NCBI GenBank assembly: GCA_044224315.1
Contig: JBGAKR010000007.1
Location: 62,001 to 126,000, forward strand
DNA from: JAGXTF01 sp044224315
GTDB lineage: Bacteria > Bacteroidota > Bacteroidia > NS11-12g > UBA955
DNA: 64,000 nucleotides
Direction: 5' to 3'
Below are positions 53,859 to 62,633 of the stretch, in pieces. Each line of letters opens with the position of its first letter. Position 1 is the first letter of the stretch. The position numbers were made by a program, and so were the translations under genes. The notes beneath the pieces are model-generated. The model saw only the letters and a list, made by a program, of their open reading frames with translations. It searched no databases and was not told the origin of the DNA.

Positions 53859-54105
53859 AAAATGTAGAATGTAGAATGGAGAATTGGGCAGCCAGGCGCA
53901 AGGTTCAAGGTGCAAAACGCAAAGCGCCACATTTACAATGGGCGGAGCAAGGTGCATCAGACAATCTTTCAGAATGCAAAATGTAGAATGTAGAATGGAG
54001 AATTGGGCAGCCGGCATCCGGGTGCAATTCGCCTTTTGCTAATGGGTAGAGCACAGTGCAAAACTCAAAGTGCAAAATTTGTAGGCGGAGTAGCGGACAA
54101 TAATG
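53859..54105. repeat. Interspersed direct repeats upstream of the glycosyltransferase gene
   Basis: An identical 35-bp unit starting AAAATGTAGAATGTAG and ending GAATTGGGCAGCC occurs at 53859-53893 and 53978-54012; inside it GTAGAAT is tandemly repeated. A second, degenerate unit (GTGCAAAACGCAAAG... and GTGCAAAACTCAAAG...) alternates with it near 53911 and 54056, each followed by GGCGGAG. The remaining region to 54317 holds no gene. The repeats create misleading open frames on the minus strand. Confidence 0.8.
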
Positions 54106-54317
54106 TTGATTAAAGGAACATATGCCCATTCATCTATTCACCGTTTCAGCCAATCAACTAATACACTAATCAACCAATCCACTATGTAACCGACAGCTTG
54201 TAGCAATTCAATAAAAATTTAGGTAAATATATATTTGCTTAACCCATGGAAAAGATACTATTGTATATAGTTACCTATCATAATTACATTTTACCACATC
54301 CATTGATAGGCGGACCG

Positions 54318-54542
54318 CATTTACATAATACCCCATTAAACATTAACACAAAACCCTAATTAAATAAAACACAAATACAAAATAACATAATTACATAATA
54401 CCCCATTTACATAATCACACAATACCACAATTACATATTTACCTAATTACATAACACCACAATACCACAATTAAATAATCACATAATTACACAATACCAT
54501 AATCACATAATTACATAACACCACAATACCAAAATAAAAAAA
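54318..54542. repeat. 225-nt G-free low-complexity tract
   Basis: Not one G occurs on the plus strand from 54318 to 54542. The tract consists of loosely repeated words such as ACATAATTACA, CACAATACC and ATAACACCAC. It lies between the yceI terminator and the glycosyltransferase promoter region. No coding potential. Confidence 0.85.
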
Positions 54543-54562
54543 GGCCACCATGCGGCAGCCTT
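54536..54562 (-). terminator. Intrinsic terminator of yceI
   Basis: On the minus strand AAGGCTGCC, loop GCAT, GGTGGCCTT form a 9-bp stem with two G-U pairs (54562-54541) followed by a T-run (54542-54536). It lies 27 bp after the yceI stop. Confidence 0.85.
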
Positions 54563-54588
54563 CTTGAATTAGGATGTAAGTTATAGGA

Positions 54589-55146
54589 TTAAGCTTGTTT
54601 AAGAACTTGGATTTCGGCGTGGATTTTAACCTCGTCGCTCACCAGCCATCCGCCAGTTTCAAGACCTACGTTCCAAACCAGGCCCCATTCTTTGCGGCTG
54701 ATTTTGCCTTCGATGGTGTAAGCAGCTTTGGCATTGCCCCAGGGATCGTTGGCCGCACCATTGTATTCAACATCAAAAGTTACGGGGTGATTTACACCAT
54801 GGAAATCGAGGTTGCCGTGCATTTTCCAGGTATTTTCATCGCTGCCTTTTTCAAAGCTGGTGCTTTCGAAAGCCAGGGTAGGGTGGTTGGCGGTGTCGAA
54901 AAAGTCGGCAGAGTGAATGTGCCCGTCGCGCTGTGCATCACCGGTGGAAATGCTGTCTACATCGGCTTTGAAAGTGGCAGTAGCTGTAGAAAGGTCGGTG
55001 CCATTTACGCTGATATTGCCTTCAAATTTGCCAAATGTACCAGTAACGGTGGTAATCATCAGGTGTTTTACTTTGAATTGCACAACTGAGTGACTTGCGT
55101 CTATTACCCAGGTGCTTTTGTCGGTGGTTTGTGCTTCGTTGCTCAT
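54589..55146 (-). CDS. yceI: YceI family lipid-binding protein
   Basis: 185 aa. It begins TWVIDASHSVVQFKVKHLMITTVTGTF and has GHIHSADFFDTANHPTLAFEST, HGVNHPVTFDVEYNG and RKEWGLVWN, the complete YceI lipocalin-like beta-barrel pattern that binds polyprenoid-type lipids in other bacteria. Unlike Escherichia coli YceI it lacks a signal peptide, suggesting a cytoplasmic location, as is common for Bacteroidota YceI. It is monocistronic, with its own promoter (55167-55198) and terminator. Confidence 0.95.
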   Translation of the reverse strand: MSNEAQTTDKSTWVIDASHSVVQFKVKHLMITTVTGTFGKFEGNISVNGTDLSTATATFKADVDSISTGDAQRDGHIHSADFFDTANHPTLAFESTSFEKGSDENTWKMHGNLDFHGVNHPVTFDVEYNGAANDPWGNAKAAYTIEGKISRKEWGLVWNVGLETGGWLVSDEVKIHAEIQVLKQA

Positions 55147-55166
55147 ATTTTATTTGTTTAGGAGAG

Positions 55167-55198
55167 CAAAGTAAGTACAAAACATTCGTTTAAACAAA
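55167..55198 (-). promoter_or_regulatory. Promoter of yceI
   Basis: TTTG (55198-55195), 20 nt, TTACTTTG (55174-55167): one mismatch to TTTG-N19-TAnnTTTG. Expected leader about 15 nt. Confidence 0.6.
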
Positions 55199-55465
55199 TA
55201 AAGTTGCGACAATTATTTTTCAATTGGTACAAGATATTGATATTTAAAGCTTTAAAAATACTGTGTTTTAGTAAAATCGACAAAACGATTGGTATAATGG
55301 TTTAATTTCAGGGGCGAATTATCGGACTCACTTGCTTAGTAACGCAAAAACACTGTGGAGTGGGGTTGATTTTGACTTATGACTTTAGCCGTATAATTTT
55401 ATGAGTATTTTATGACTTGAATATTGGGCTAGTGATATTCTGATTCTGTAATTTTGATTTAACAA
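55199..55465. other. Divergent intergenic region, no gene seen
   Basis: This AT-rich stretch between yceI and the 55466 gene contains no convincing coding frame and no strong repeat. It should hold the promoter of the 55466 gene, but no clear TAnnTTTG box stands out. Confidence 0.4.
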
Positions 55466-56977
55466 ATGCGTCTACCTGCAGTTATCATAGTATTAGTTTT
55501 TTCAATTCATTCGATCAAGTCTCAACATTGGCAAGCGGAATTGAATTTTGGAAAGTCTGGATTTTCGCATGATATTAGCTTAGGTATTGCAAATGCATTA
55601 ATTGCTGCCGGAGAGAAACTTGTAGTAGTGGGCAGCACAGCTAAAGAAAATGGCAAACCCTGCATCAACAAATTTACTAAAAATGGTAAATTAGACACTC
55701 CATTTTATAATACGGCCACTTCACGTCTGAACAAATTTCCCGGGGAATGGTATAGTCTAGTTTTGGACAGCTCTGGTAATATATATGCTGCAGGTTATAT
55801 GAAAGAAGGTGGAACAGAATGCGCATATATTCAAAAAGTGAATACAGAAGGCTTGCCAGATTCAGCATTTGGTGCTAAAGGTTTTGTGCGACTTAAATTA
55901 GCGAATAGTTCAACCCGTATTATGAAAATCAACCTGTTTCGTAATTTTATTTATGTCTGTGGCGGATGTGTTTTTGAAACCAATCAGCGGAATGGAAAGG
56001 CATTTATTGCAAGATATAACTTAAATGGTGTTTTGGATTCTTCATTTGGAATTAATGGAATTTATCAGAGAAATATAAGCAACCAAGGTGAAATATTTCA
56101 TGCATTTGCTTTTGGTCCAGAGGATGAAATTTATCTGGCGGGTAGTTGTTTTAACGGGAGCAATGAGAATGCCTTGCTATCGAAAATTAGCAAGCATGGG
56201 AAAAGGGATAGTACATTCAATTTAACCGGAGTTGTTCAAATTAACCCAGGATATGATTGTGTATTTAAAGATATTTTAATTAACAAAAAGAATAAGTTAT
56301 ATTTATGTGGTTTCGTAAATCAGAAAGTTGTAGGGAATGATCCACTTATAGGCGCTTACAATATCGATGGAAGTGTTAATATATTATTTTCAAATACTGG
56401 AATTAAGGTATTTAATTATGGTAATTATGATGATTATTTTTATAAATTACAAGAGGATTCAAATGGCAATGTTTATGGTTTTGGCAGTGGTGGATTGCGG
56501 AGCCTTAATAGCAGGATTATTAGCCTAAAGATTAGTTCTGCCGGGACACCAGATTTGAACGGAATCTTCTCTTCTGATTTAACAGATGGAGATGAAAATA
56601 TTACTGATTTTGTATTGAATGAAAACAACGTCTTTGCAACAGGAAGGTATTTTGATGCCAATGGGAATTTGAAATTTGGATTGGTAAAATTGATTTTAGA
56701 AAAAAACCTAAATGATGCAACATTGAGCCTGAATGAGAGTCAGATTTGTTATCCAAATCCCTGCAGCAAAGAGGTTTTTGTTAAATTTAGAGTTTTACAA
56801 ACCGATTCTAATAAACAATCGGGAATCTATAATTTGTTGGGACAGAAAATGGCGGTGCCTATGAGTGTAAGAGTTGAAAATGAAATGATTGTATATCAGT
56901 TTAATGTAAGCCTATTGTCTCCAGGTGCATATTGTCTTAAGGTTCAAAATAGTGTGATTAAAGTGTTGAAAATTTAA
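55466..56977 (+). CDS. Secreted delta-60-repeat beta-propeller protein with T9SS type A sorting domain
   Basis: 503 aa. A signal peptide ends near IKSQ. Residues about 25-410 hold repeats of the delta-60 type (IARYNLNGVLDSSFGINGI, INKFTKNGKLDTPF, IQKVNTEGLPDSAFGAKG), predicted to form a beta-propeller. The C-terminus is a type A T9SS domain (CYPNPCSKEVFVKF, YNLLGQKM, GAYCLKV). Probably a surface-bound protein of unknown ligand. Its gene is AT-richer than neighbouring housekeeping genes. It is followed 57 bp later by the aminotransferase operon. Confidence 0.83.
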   Translation: MRLPAVIIVLVFSIHSIKSQHWQAELNFGKSGFSHDISLGIANALIAAGEKLVVVGSTAKENGKPCINKFTKNGKLDTPFYNTATSRLNKFPGEWYSLVLDSSGNIYAAGYMKEGGTECAYIQKVNTEGLPDSAFGAKGFVRLKLANSSTRIMKINLFRNFIYVCGGCVFETNQRNGKAFIARYNLNGVLDSSFGINGIYQRNISNQGEIFHAFAFGPEDEIYLAGSCFNGSNENALLSKISKHGKRDSTFNLTGVVQINPGYDCVFKDILINKKNKLYLCGFVNQKVVGNDPLIGAYNIDGSVNILFSNTGIKVFNYGNYDDYFYKLQEDSNGNVYGFGSGGLRSLNSRIISLKISSAGTPDLNGIFSSDLTDGDENITDFVLNENNVFATGRYFDANGNLKFGLVKLILEKNLNDATLSLNESQICYPNPCSKEVFVKFRVLQTDSNKQSGIYNLLGQKMAVPMSVRVENEMIVYQFNVSLLSPGAYCLKVQNSVIKVLKI

Positions 56978-57034
56978 AAAAGTAAAAAATAGCGTTGATT
57001 ATCCGTTAAAATCTATTTAATTGCCGGGTAATTT

Positions 57035-58189
57035 ATGGATACCTCGGCAGCCATTGTTAGCAAACTACCCAGCATAGGAACCACCATATTTACGGTTATG
57101 ACCGGCCTTGCCAATGAGCATAAGGCATTGAATATGAGTCAGGGTTTTCCGGATTTTAATTGTCCGGATGAACTGATTAATCTGGTAACCCATTATATGA
57201 AAAAAGGGTACAACCAGTATGCTCCTATGGCAGGTGTGCCCGAGCTGCGCAAGAAAATTGCCGCCAAAACCCAAAAATTGTACTCTGCGGAGTACGACTG
57301 GCAAACCGAAATTACCGTGGTACCCGGTGGCACCCTGGGCCTTTTTTGTGCCATCAGTGCCGTAGTGCGCGAAAATGATGAAGTTATAATCATTGAGCCT
57401 GCCTATGACAGTTATTTGCCGGCGATAGAACTTAACGGCGGCAAAGCGGTATTTAGCAAACTAAAATTTCCCAACTTTCAAATAGATTGGAATGAAATCA
57501 AAAAGCTCATTAACTTTAAAACCCGTGCCATAATTATCAATTCGCCACAGAATCCATCGGGCATGGCTTTTAGTGCCCAGGATCTGACTCAATTGGAGAA
57601 ACTGGTTGAGGATACCGATATTGTTATCATCAGCGATGAAGTATATGAGCATATTATTTTTGATGGTTTGGAGCACCAAAGTGTAGCGCGTTTTCCCAAG
57701 CTGGCCGCGCGAAGTATGATTATCAGTTCGTTTGGTAAAACTTACCATGCCACAGGCTGGAAAATGGGTTATATACTGGCACCGGAGAAATTAAGTGCAG
57801 AGCTTCGTAAAATTTATCAATATGTAGCATTTACCGCTATGACACCCGTGCAATATGCCATTGCAGATTTTTTAGATAATGAGGAACATTACATTGGTTT
57901 GGGTAAATTTTACCAGGAAAAACGCGATTTATTTCGCAGTTTATTAAAGAAATCCAGGTTTAAACTCATGCCCTGTTCGGGTAGTTATTTCCAATTGATG
58001 GGTTACGAAAAAATCGACAATATATCAGACATGGAAATGGCCGTAAAACTGACCAAAGAATCGGGCATTGCGGGTATACCCATCAGTTCGTTTTACCACG
58101 ACAGAACCGACAATCATGTACTAAGGTTTTGTTTTGCCAAAGGCGACGAAACCCTGGAAAAAGCAGCCGCCATATTATGCGCAATTTAA
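57035..58189 (+). CDS. Class I aminotransferase (methionine/kynurenine type, YbdL-like)
   Basis: 384 aa fold-type I PLP enzyme. It begins with the substrate loop LNMSQGFPDF, has QYAPMAGVPELRKKIA, the Asn of SPQNPSGM, the Asp/Tyr of ISDEVYEHIIFDG, the PLP lysine in SSFGKTYHATGWKMGY and the C-terminal Arg in VLRFCFAK. This matches YbdL/KAT-type enzymes that transaminate methionine or glutamine. The next gene is a nitrilase-fold omega-amidase; that pairing is the known glutamine transaminase-omega-amidase (methionine salvage) couple. The two genes overlap by 13 bases. Confidence 0.92.
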   Translation: MDTSAAIVSKLPSIGTTIFTVMTGLANEHKALNMSQGFPDFNCPDELINLVTHYMKKGYNQYAPMAGVPELRKKIAAKTQKLYSAEYDWQTEITVVPGGTLGLFCAISAVVRENDEVIIIEPAYDSYLPAIELNGGKAVFSKLKFPNFQIDWNEIKKLINFKTRAIIINSPQNPSGMAFSAQDLTQLEKLVEDTDIVIISDEVYEHIIFDGLEHQSVARFPKLAARSMIISSFGKTYHATGWKMGYILAPEKLSAELRKIYQYVAFTAMTPVQYAIADFLDNEEHYIGLGKFYQEKRDLFRSLLKKSRFKLMPCSGSYFQLMGYEKIDNISDMEMAVKLTKESGIAGIPISSFYHDRTDNHVLRFCFAKGDETLEKAAAILCAI

Positions 58190-58962
58190 CGGTACATTTG
58201 GTTCAGGCCGATCTGGTTTGGGAGGATGTAGATGCCAATCTGCAACATCTGGAAACCCTTATAAAATCTATTCCGGTAGATGAAGGCATAGTGGTTTTAC
58301 CAGAGATGTTTGCCACAGGTTTTACCATGAAGCCCGAAAAGTTTGCCCAATTTATGGAGGGTGAAGCTGTGCAATGGATGCAGCGTATGTCCGCTGGCAG
58401 AGCCATTTGCGGCAGTTTGTCTATCCAGGAGAATGGCAGGTATTACAACCGGTTTATTTGGGTAGAAAACGGCGAAATCAAACATTTATATGATAAGCGG
58501 CATCTATTTAGTCATGGTGATGAGCCCAATCATTATACCCAGGGATATGCGCATGCCGAAATTGAATATATGGGATGGAAGATTATGCCGTTGATTTGCT
58601 ATGATTTACGATTCCCAGCCTGGTGCCGCAATACAACCGGCGCACATTTGCAGCTTTTTGTGGCCAATTGGCCAACGGTTAGAATACAGGCCTGGGAAAA
58701 ACTATTGCAAGCGAGGGCCATTGAAAACCAATGCTATGTAGCTGGTGCCAACAGGGTAGGGGCAGATGGAAATGGCATTGAACACAACGGAAATAGCTTG
58801 ATTTGCACTCCTAAAGGCGATATATTATTAAAAGAAACAGGATTTGAAACAATCATTACCCATGAATTAAATGCCGAAGATTTATTACAATTTCGCACTC
58901 AATTTCCAGTATTAAAAGATGCAGATCACTTTTCGATAGATCATGAAATACCGGGTTATTAA
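58177..58962 (+). CDS. Nitrilase-family omega-amidase (YafV/NIT2-like)
   Basis: 261 aa carbon-nitrogen hydrolase with the Glu-Lys-Cys triad: Glu43 in VVLPEMFATGF, Lys in LYDKRHLF and Cys in LICYDLRFP. The segment FVANWPTVRIQAWEKLLQARAIENQCY is typical of the YafV branch, which hydrolyses the 2-oxo-glutaramate or -succinamate made by glutamine-type transaminases. The coupled aminotransferase upstream supports this. The start ATG 58177 gives the canonical N-terminus; the frame is open earlier only because it overlaps the upstream gene. Confidence 0.93.
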   Translation: MRNLTVHLVQADLVWEDVDANLQHLETLIKSIPVDEGIVVLPEMFATGFTMKPEKFAQFMEGEAVQWMQRMSAGRAICGSLSIQENGRYYNRFIWVENGEIKHLYDKRHLFSHGDEPNHYTQGYAHAEIEYMGWKIMPLICYDLRFPAWCRNTTGAHLQLFVANWPTVRIQAWEKLLQARAIENQCYVAGANRVGADGNGIEHNGNSLICTPKGDILLKETGFETIITHELNAEDLLQFRTQFPVLKDADHFSIDHEIPGY

Positions 58963-59461
58963 AATTGCATTTATTTTAGTTTTGTTGTGGATTCCGCTCA
59001 TGGCTGTAGATTGTTGCAGAATAAGAGACAATGGCAAAGAATTTAAAATATCTTTGGCATTTCAGGATACCAGCAATGGGCAATACAAAGTATTAAATTC
59101 CGATTCTGTGAAGTTGCGGGTACTCGATGCTCCAAATCCAGATGCGGCAGACAGCTTTATCGGCGATTATAAAAATATGTATTATAAACGCTTTTTTTTA
59201 AATCCAAACGACACCATTTCAAGGGCCGAATTACAGTATCACGGTAAGAAAGACACAATAACGGTGCAATACCACAAAGGCAAAGTATCTTACGAATATT
59301 GTAGCAACTCGTACAATATGTTTATCGAAGTGAGCAAAATAGAGGCAACTTCGCATTGGTTATTTGATCAATCCGGTACAACCAAATTGGTTTATCCGCA
59401 GGGACCTACCAGAACATTTTACTATTCTGCACGTGAATTTATGTTATATTATAAAGAATGA
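58943..59461 (+). CDS. Exported hypothetical protein, 172 aa
   Basis: An N-terminal hydrophobic segment (about 5-20) followed by VDCCR, which could be a lipid-attachment or cysteine-rich start. The mature part is beta-rich, with one central GKKDTITVQYH stretch and a cysteine in YEYCSNSYN. The start overlaps the amidase gene by 20 bases and the stop overlaps the next gene (ATGA). I do not recognise the family. Confidence 0.7.
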   Translation: MKYRVIKIAFILVLLWIPLMAVDCCRIRDNGKEFKISLAFQDTSNGQYKVLNSDSVKLRVLDAPNPDAADSFIGDYKNMYYKRFFLNPNDTISRAELQYHGKKDTITVQYHKGKVSYEYCSNSYNMFIEVSKIEATSHWLFDQSGTTKLVYPQGPTRTFYYSAREFMLYYKE

Positions 59462-60093
59462 AAAAGCACATTCAATATTTAATATTTTTTGTTGTTAGTT
59501 GCAGTACCATGGTATTGCATTCCCAAACATTCAAATTGCAGGTGGGAATAGAAATGGCGAAGTATATACGCAATTGGAGTTATGTAAAACAGGTTCCGTT
59601 GGAGATAGTAGCAATGGGGTATCACGATAAAAAATTGCGGCTGTATCCACGTTTATCCATCGGCACTGGTAGTTTTGAAAAACCTATAAACAATTGCACT
59701 GGCGCCGTAAATGGATTTTACGCCAAACCCGGAGTGGATTTTTATTATGGCAGAAGGGGCAAGCTTGTGGCAGGAATTCTGGGATTAAACCTGATTTTGG
59801 GTCGCTATAATTATACCAATACAGTGCGTATTTATAACCCTGTTTGGGGTGATTTAATAGAAACCACTTCGGCACAAAATCAAATGATGAATGGATTGGA
59901 ATTTAATTACGGATTTGCCATAAAAATCAAAAGCAATTTTGAATTTAAATTTCTTACGGGTGTGAGAGGAAAACTGGCGCCCAACTCATTCTCAGAAAAT
60001 GCCAAAGGCATAATTCCAGGCTATGGTCGAACGTTTGGGAATTATACGGCAACTGCATTTGGGGCCATTATTTTTTCGTATCGATTGGATTAA
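59458..60093 (+). CDS. Probable outer-membrane beta-barrel protein, 211 aa
   Basis: A signal peptide ends at LHSQTF. The mature part alternates Gly/aromatic residues in short strands (YGRRGKLVAGILGLNLILGRYNY-like pattern), ending in FGAIIFSYRL, whose terminal aromatic/hydrophobic strand suggests an outer-membrane barrel. Coupled to the preceding gene by an ATGA overlap. Function unknown; no homologue recognised. Confidence 0.68.
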   Translation: MKKHIQYLIFFVVSCSTMVLHSQTFKLQVGIEMAKYIRNWSYVKQVPLEIVAMGYHDKKLRLYPRLSIGTGSFEKPINNCTGAVNGFYAKPGVDFYYGRRGKLVAGILGLNLILGRYNYTNTVRIYNPVWGDLIETTSAQNQMMNGLEFNYGFAIKIKSNFEFKFLTGVRGKLAPNSFSENAKGIIPGYGRTFGNYTATAFGAIIFSYRLD

Positions 60094-60095
60094 TT

Positions 60096-61307
60096 TTATC
60101 TTAAAACGGTAACTGTACCATTAAGAATTTTGCGCACATTTTGCCCATTGTATTCATACAAAATTTCGCATTTATAAATATAGAAACCTTGCGAGGCGGG
60201 CTCACCTAAAAATTTACCATCCCAGGCCGGATCAGGTGATGTGATGTCTAATACTTTATCACCCCATCGATTAAAGATACTCAATCGCACCATTTTAGCC
60301 ACGCAATCCGAGCTGAGTTTAAATACTTCATTCCGCGTATTTTCATCCGGTGTAAATGCATCCGGAAGCCAGAAATGACAGGGGTTGCAATTTTTATTTA
60401 CAAGCGTAAATGTGTCGCTGATTTTGCAATTATTCTGGTAACTGGCCTGTAATATGTAGGTGCCTTGATTGGTCAGAAATCGATCTGTTTGGGTAATGCC
60501 ATCATTCCAGATGAAACCATCAAATTTGCCGGTGTTTACTGTTAATTTAACCGTATCTCCTGCACAAATGGCACCTTGATTTTCGGTAAACAATTCGGTT
60601 TTATTAATTTCTTCTACCGCAACATTGTCTATAAGCATATAGCCCATACTTGGGATTATGTTGCTCCCTTTTACCGGCAACACCTGCGAATTTTCATCGG
60701 TTTCAAAATTGCCTATGAGAAAATAATTTTCATTGCCTTTGGCTGTAAAACAACCGCTTATTTCGGTCCAGCCTGTAGTATCATTCAGGCGGCTGCTAAT
60801 GTTTATAACCTGGGGTTTAGCCCTGAGTACCAAATCATCATCGGTGGTATTTATAAGCGTAGGAGAGAAGAAAATCCCCATGTTTTGGACCGCCGAAGAA
60901 ATAGAAAATCGATCGTTTAGAATGGGCTTTACATAAAATTTCACATAATAGGTATGTCCTTTCGACAGCGTGCTGCTGAGTCTGCCTTCGATGTATTCGC
61001 GGTTATACATATTGGTAAATTTGCCATAGGTATATATGCCGGCAAAAGCAGAGCCATGCTGGGGGATGCTGTTGTTGGTAGTAGTGAGACTTCCTGCAAA
61101 ACCACAGATGGCTGTGTAATAATCGGGTGTGCCGTTGCTGGGGCAGGTCCAGTCTTTGCATGGGCCTTTGTCAAAAAAATCGAATTTGCCGGTAAGTGGA
61201 CATTCGGCGGCGGTTTCAAAACTGCCGTTCAATACCAGATTCTGGGTATAAGCCGAACCCACAGAATTGATTAAGCAAACAATGATAATACGTAGTAATA
61301 ATTTCAA
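60096..61307 (-). CDS. Secreted protein with gliding-motility (type B) C-terminal domain
   Basis: 403 aa. A signal peptide ends near AYTQ. The N-terminal half begins LVLNGSFETAAECP and looks like a carbohydrate-binding jelly-roll (a common Bacteroidota surface domain). A small Ig-like domain with CAGDTVKL follows. The last 90 residues are the gliding motility-associated CHU_C domain (FWLPDAFTPDENTRNEVF, SIFNRWGDKVLD, WDGKFLG, GFYIYKCE), a type B T9SS signal. Its 3' end lies three bases from the convergent 59458 gene. Confidence 0.87.
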   Translation of the reverse strand: MKLLLRIIIVCLINSVGSAYTQNLVLNGSFETAAECPLTGKFDFFDKGPCKDWTCPSNGTPDYYTAICGFAGSLTTTNNSIPQHGSAFAGIYTYGKFTNMYNREYIEGRLSSTLSKGHTYYVKFYVKPILNDRFSISSAVQNMGIFFSPTLINTTDDDLVLRAKPQVINISSRLNDTTGWTEISGCFTAKGNENYFLIGNFETDENSQVLPVKGSNIIPSMGYMLIDNVAVEEINKTELFTENQGAICAGDTVKLTVNTGKFDGFIWNDGITQTDRFLTNQGTYILQASYQNNCKISDTFTLVNKNCNPCHFWLPDAFTPDENTRNEVFKLSSDCVAKMVRLSIFNRWGDKVLDITSPDPAWDGKFLGEPASQGFYIYKCEILYEYNGQNVRKILNGTVTVLR

Positions 61308-61388
61308 AGGCGGAAGTAAACGTTAGACGAAAATAAGGCATCTTTTGTTGGCTGCACAAGTTTGGCCGCAAAAAATGACAATTCCGAC

Positions 61389-62490
61389 TTACTTTTTCTT
61401 TACCTCACCGCCTGCACTTTGCAACAGGTAGCTTTTAATAAATGGCCATATTTCGCCATCCATAACGGATTGTACATTGCTGGTTTCCTCTCCGGTGCGC
61501 ACGTCTTTTACCAACTTATACGGATGGAAAACATAGTTGCGGATTTGGGAACCCCACTCAATTTTCATTTTGCTATCCTCAATTTCGGCACGGGCGGCAT
61601 TGCGTTTTTGAATTTCGAGTTCATACAAACGGCTTTTCAACATTTGCATAGCACGTTCGCGGTTGCCCAACTGGCTGCGGTCTACCTGGCAAACTACCAC
61701 TATCCCGGTTGGAATGTGGGTTAACTGTACTTTGGTTTCTACCTTGTTTACGTTCTGTCCGCCAGCACCACCACTTCGAGAGGTATGCAATTCAACATCG
61801 CCGGGTTTTATCTCAATTTCAATGGTATCATCTACCAAAGGGTAAACATAAACTGATACGAATGAGGTATGGCGTCGGGCGTTTGAATCGAATGGAGAAA
61901 TACGCACCATACGGTGTACCCCGTTTTCACCTTTCAGGTAACCAAAAGCAAAGTCTCCGGTAATTTCCAGCGATACGCTTTTAATACCGGCTACATCCCC
62001 ATCGGTACGGTCGAGTTCATTTACCTTAAAACCGTTTTTCTCTGCAAACATTACGTACATGCGCATGAGCATTTCGGCCCAGTCGCAACTTTCTGTCCCC
62101 CCAGCACCCGAGTTGATTTCTACTACACAGCCCAGGTGGTCTTCCTCGCTTTGCAGCATATTTTTAAACTCCAGGTTCTCTACTTCATCCAGGAGCACAT
62201 TGTAGGTTTCGTCGATTTCGTCGCCTGTAGCTTCGCCGGCTTCGGCAAATTCCATCAGTACATCCAGGTCGCCAAAGCGGTTTTCGATGTCTTTAAAGGC
62301 ATCGGTCCATACTTTTTTGTCCTTTATTTTTCTAAGATGGGCTTCGGCCTTTTTAGGATCGTTCCAAAAATCAGGATCCAGGGTTTGTTCTTCTTCGTCG
62401 GCTATTTCAGCCAGTTTTCTTTCGATGTCAAAGATACCTCCTCAAGGCTTCTACACGGCCCCTTAAATCTTTATATTGTTCCTGATTCAC
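61389..62490 (-). CDS. prfB: Peptide chain release factor 2 with programmed +1 frameshift
   Basis: RF2 terminates at UGA and UAA codons. A first frame from GTG 62490 codes for 20 residues (from NQEQYKDLRGR through ALRRYL), then meets an in-frame TGA. A +1 shift at CTT-TGA-C continues into the main frame (DIERKLAEIADEEE onward), giving about 366 aa. Further hallmarks are the RF2 anticodon tripeptide SPF (RISPFDSNARRH), the GGQ motif (SGGAGGQNVNKVET) and PTGIVV. The gene is autoregulated by RF2 levels through the frameshift. A TATCTTTG box lies five bases before the GTG. Confidence 0.97.
62427..62442 (-). promoter_or_regulatory. prfB programmed frameshift site
   Basis: AGGAGGTATCTTTGAC on the minus strand: an internal Shine-Dalgarno (AGGAGG), three bases, the slippery CTT, the in-frame stop TGA and a following C. 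This is the same layout as the classical Escherichia coli site. Confidence 0.97.
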
Positions 62491-62495
62491 GGGTG

Positions 62496-62503
62496 CAAAG
62501 ATA
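62496..62503 (-). promoter_or_regulatory. TAnnTTTG promoter box of prfB
   Basis: TATCTTTG is a perfect -7 consensus match, ending five bases before the GTG start, the same spacing as at lipB. Suggests a leaderless prfB mRNA. No -33 element was recognised. Confidence 0.5.
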
Positions 62504-62574
62504 GGAAAAAAGGCATACACCCTGGGTGCGGGTCAGACAATCCAGATTTTCTGTTTATCTCATTTGAAAACAAC

Positions 62575-62633
62575 CATACGTAAATTGAAAACCGGTTTTC
62601 GTAAATTGTAGTAGCTAAACTACATTTCGTATG
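62575..62633. repeat. Nested inverted repeats in the prfB upstream region
   Basis: An outer stem pairs CATACGTAAAT (62575-62585) with ATTTCGTATG (62624-62633) with one bulged base. It encloses the palindrome GAAAACCGGTTTTC (62587-62600) and the hairpin TGTAGT-AGCTAA-ACTACA (62607-62624). CGTAAATTG occurs twice as a direct repeat. A further TACC-AAAA-GGTA hairpin follows near 62651. As RNA or a cruciform it would fold as a two-armed junction. It could be a small mobile repeat or a regulatory structure for the divergent genes. Confidence 0.65.

Noticed and set aside
53843..53932. N-terminal extension of the glycosyltransferase (30 extra residues)
   Set aside because: These codons are the reverse complement of the 35-bp intergenic repeat, and the catalytic domain starts right after the GTG at 53842.
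53704..54129. Several short minus-strand frames with Leu-His-Ser-Thr-rich peptides
   Set aside because: They are translations of the interspersed repeats, not genes.
62256..62490. prfB as a truncated or frameshifted pseudogene
   Set aside because: The break is the canonical programmed site AGGAGG-TAT-CTT-TGA-C, and the combined product has the normal RF2 length.
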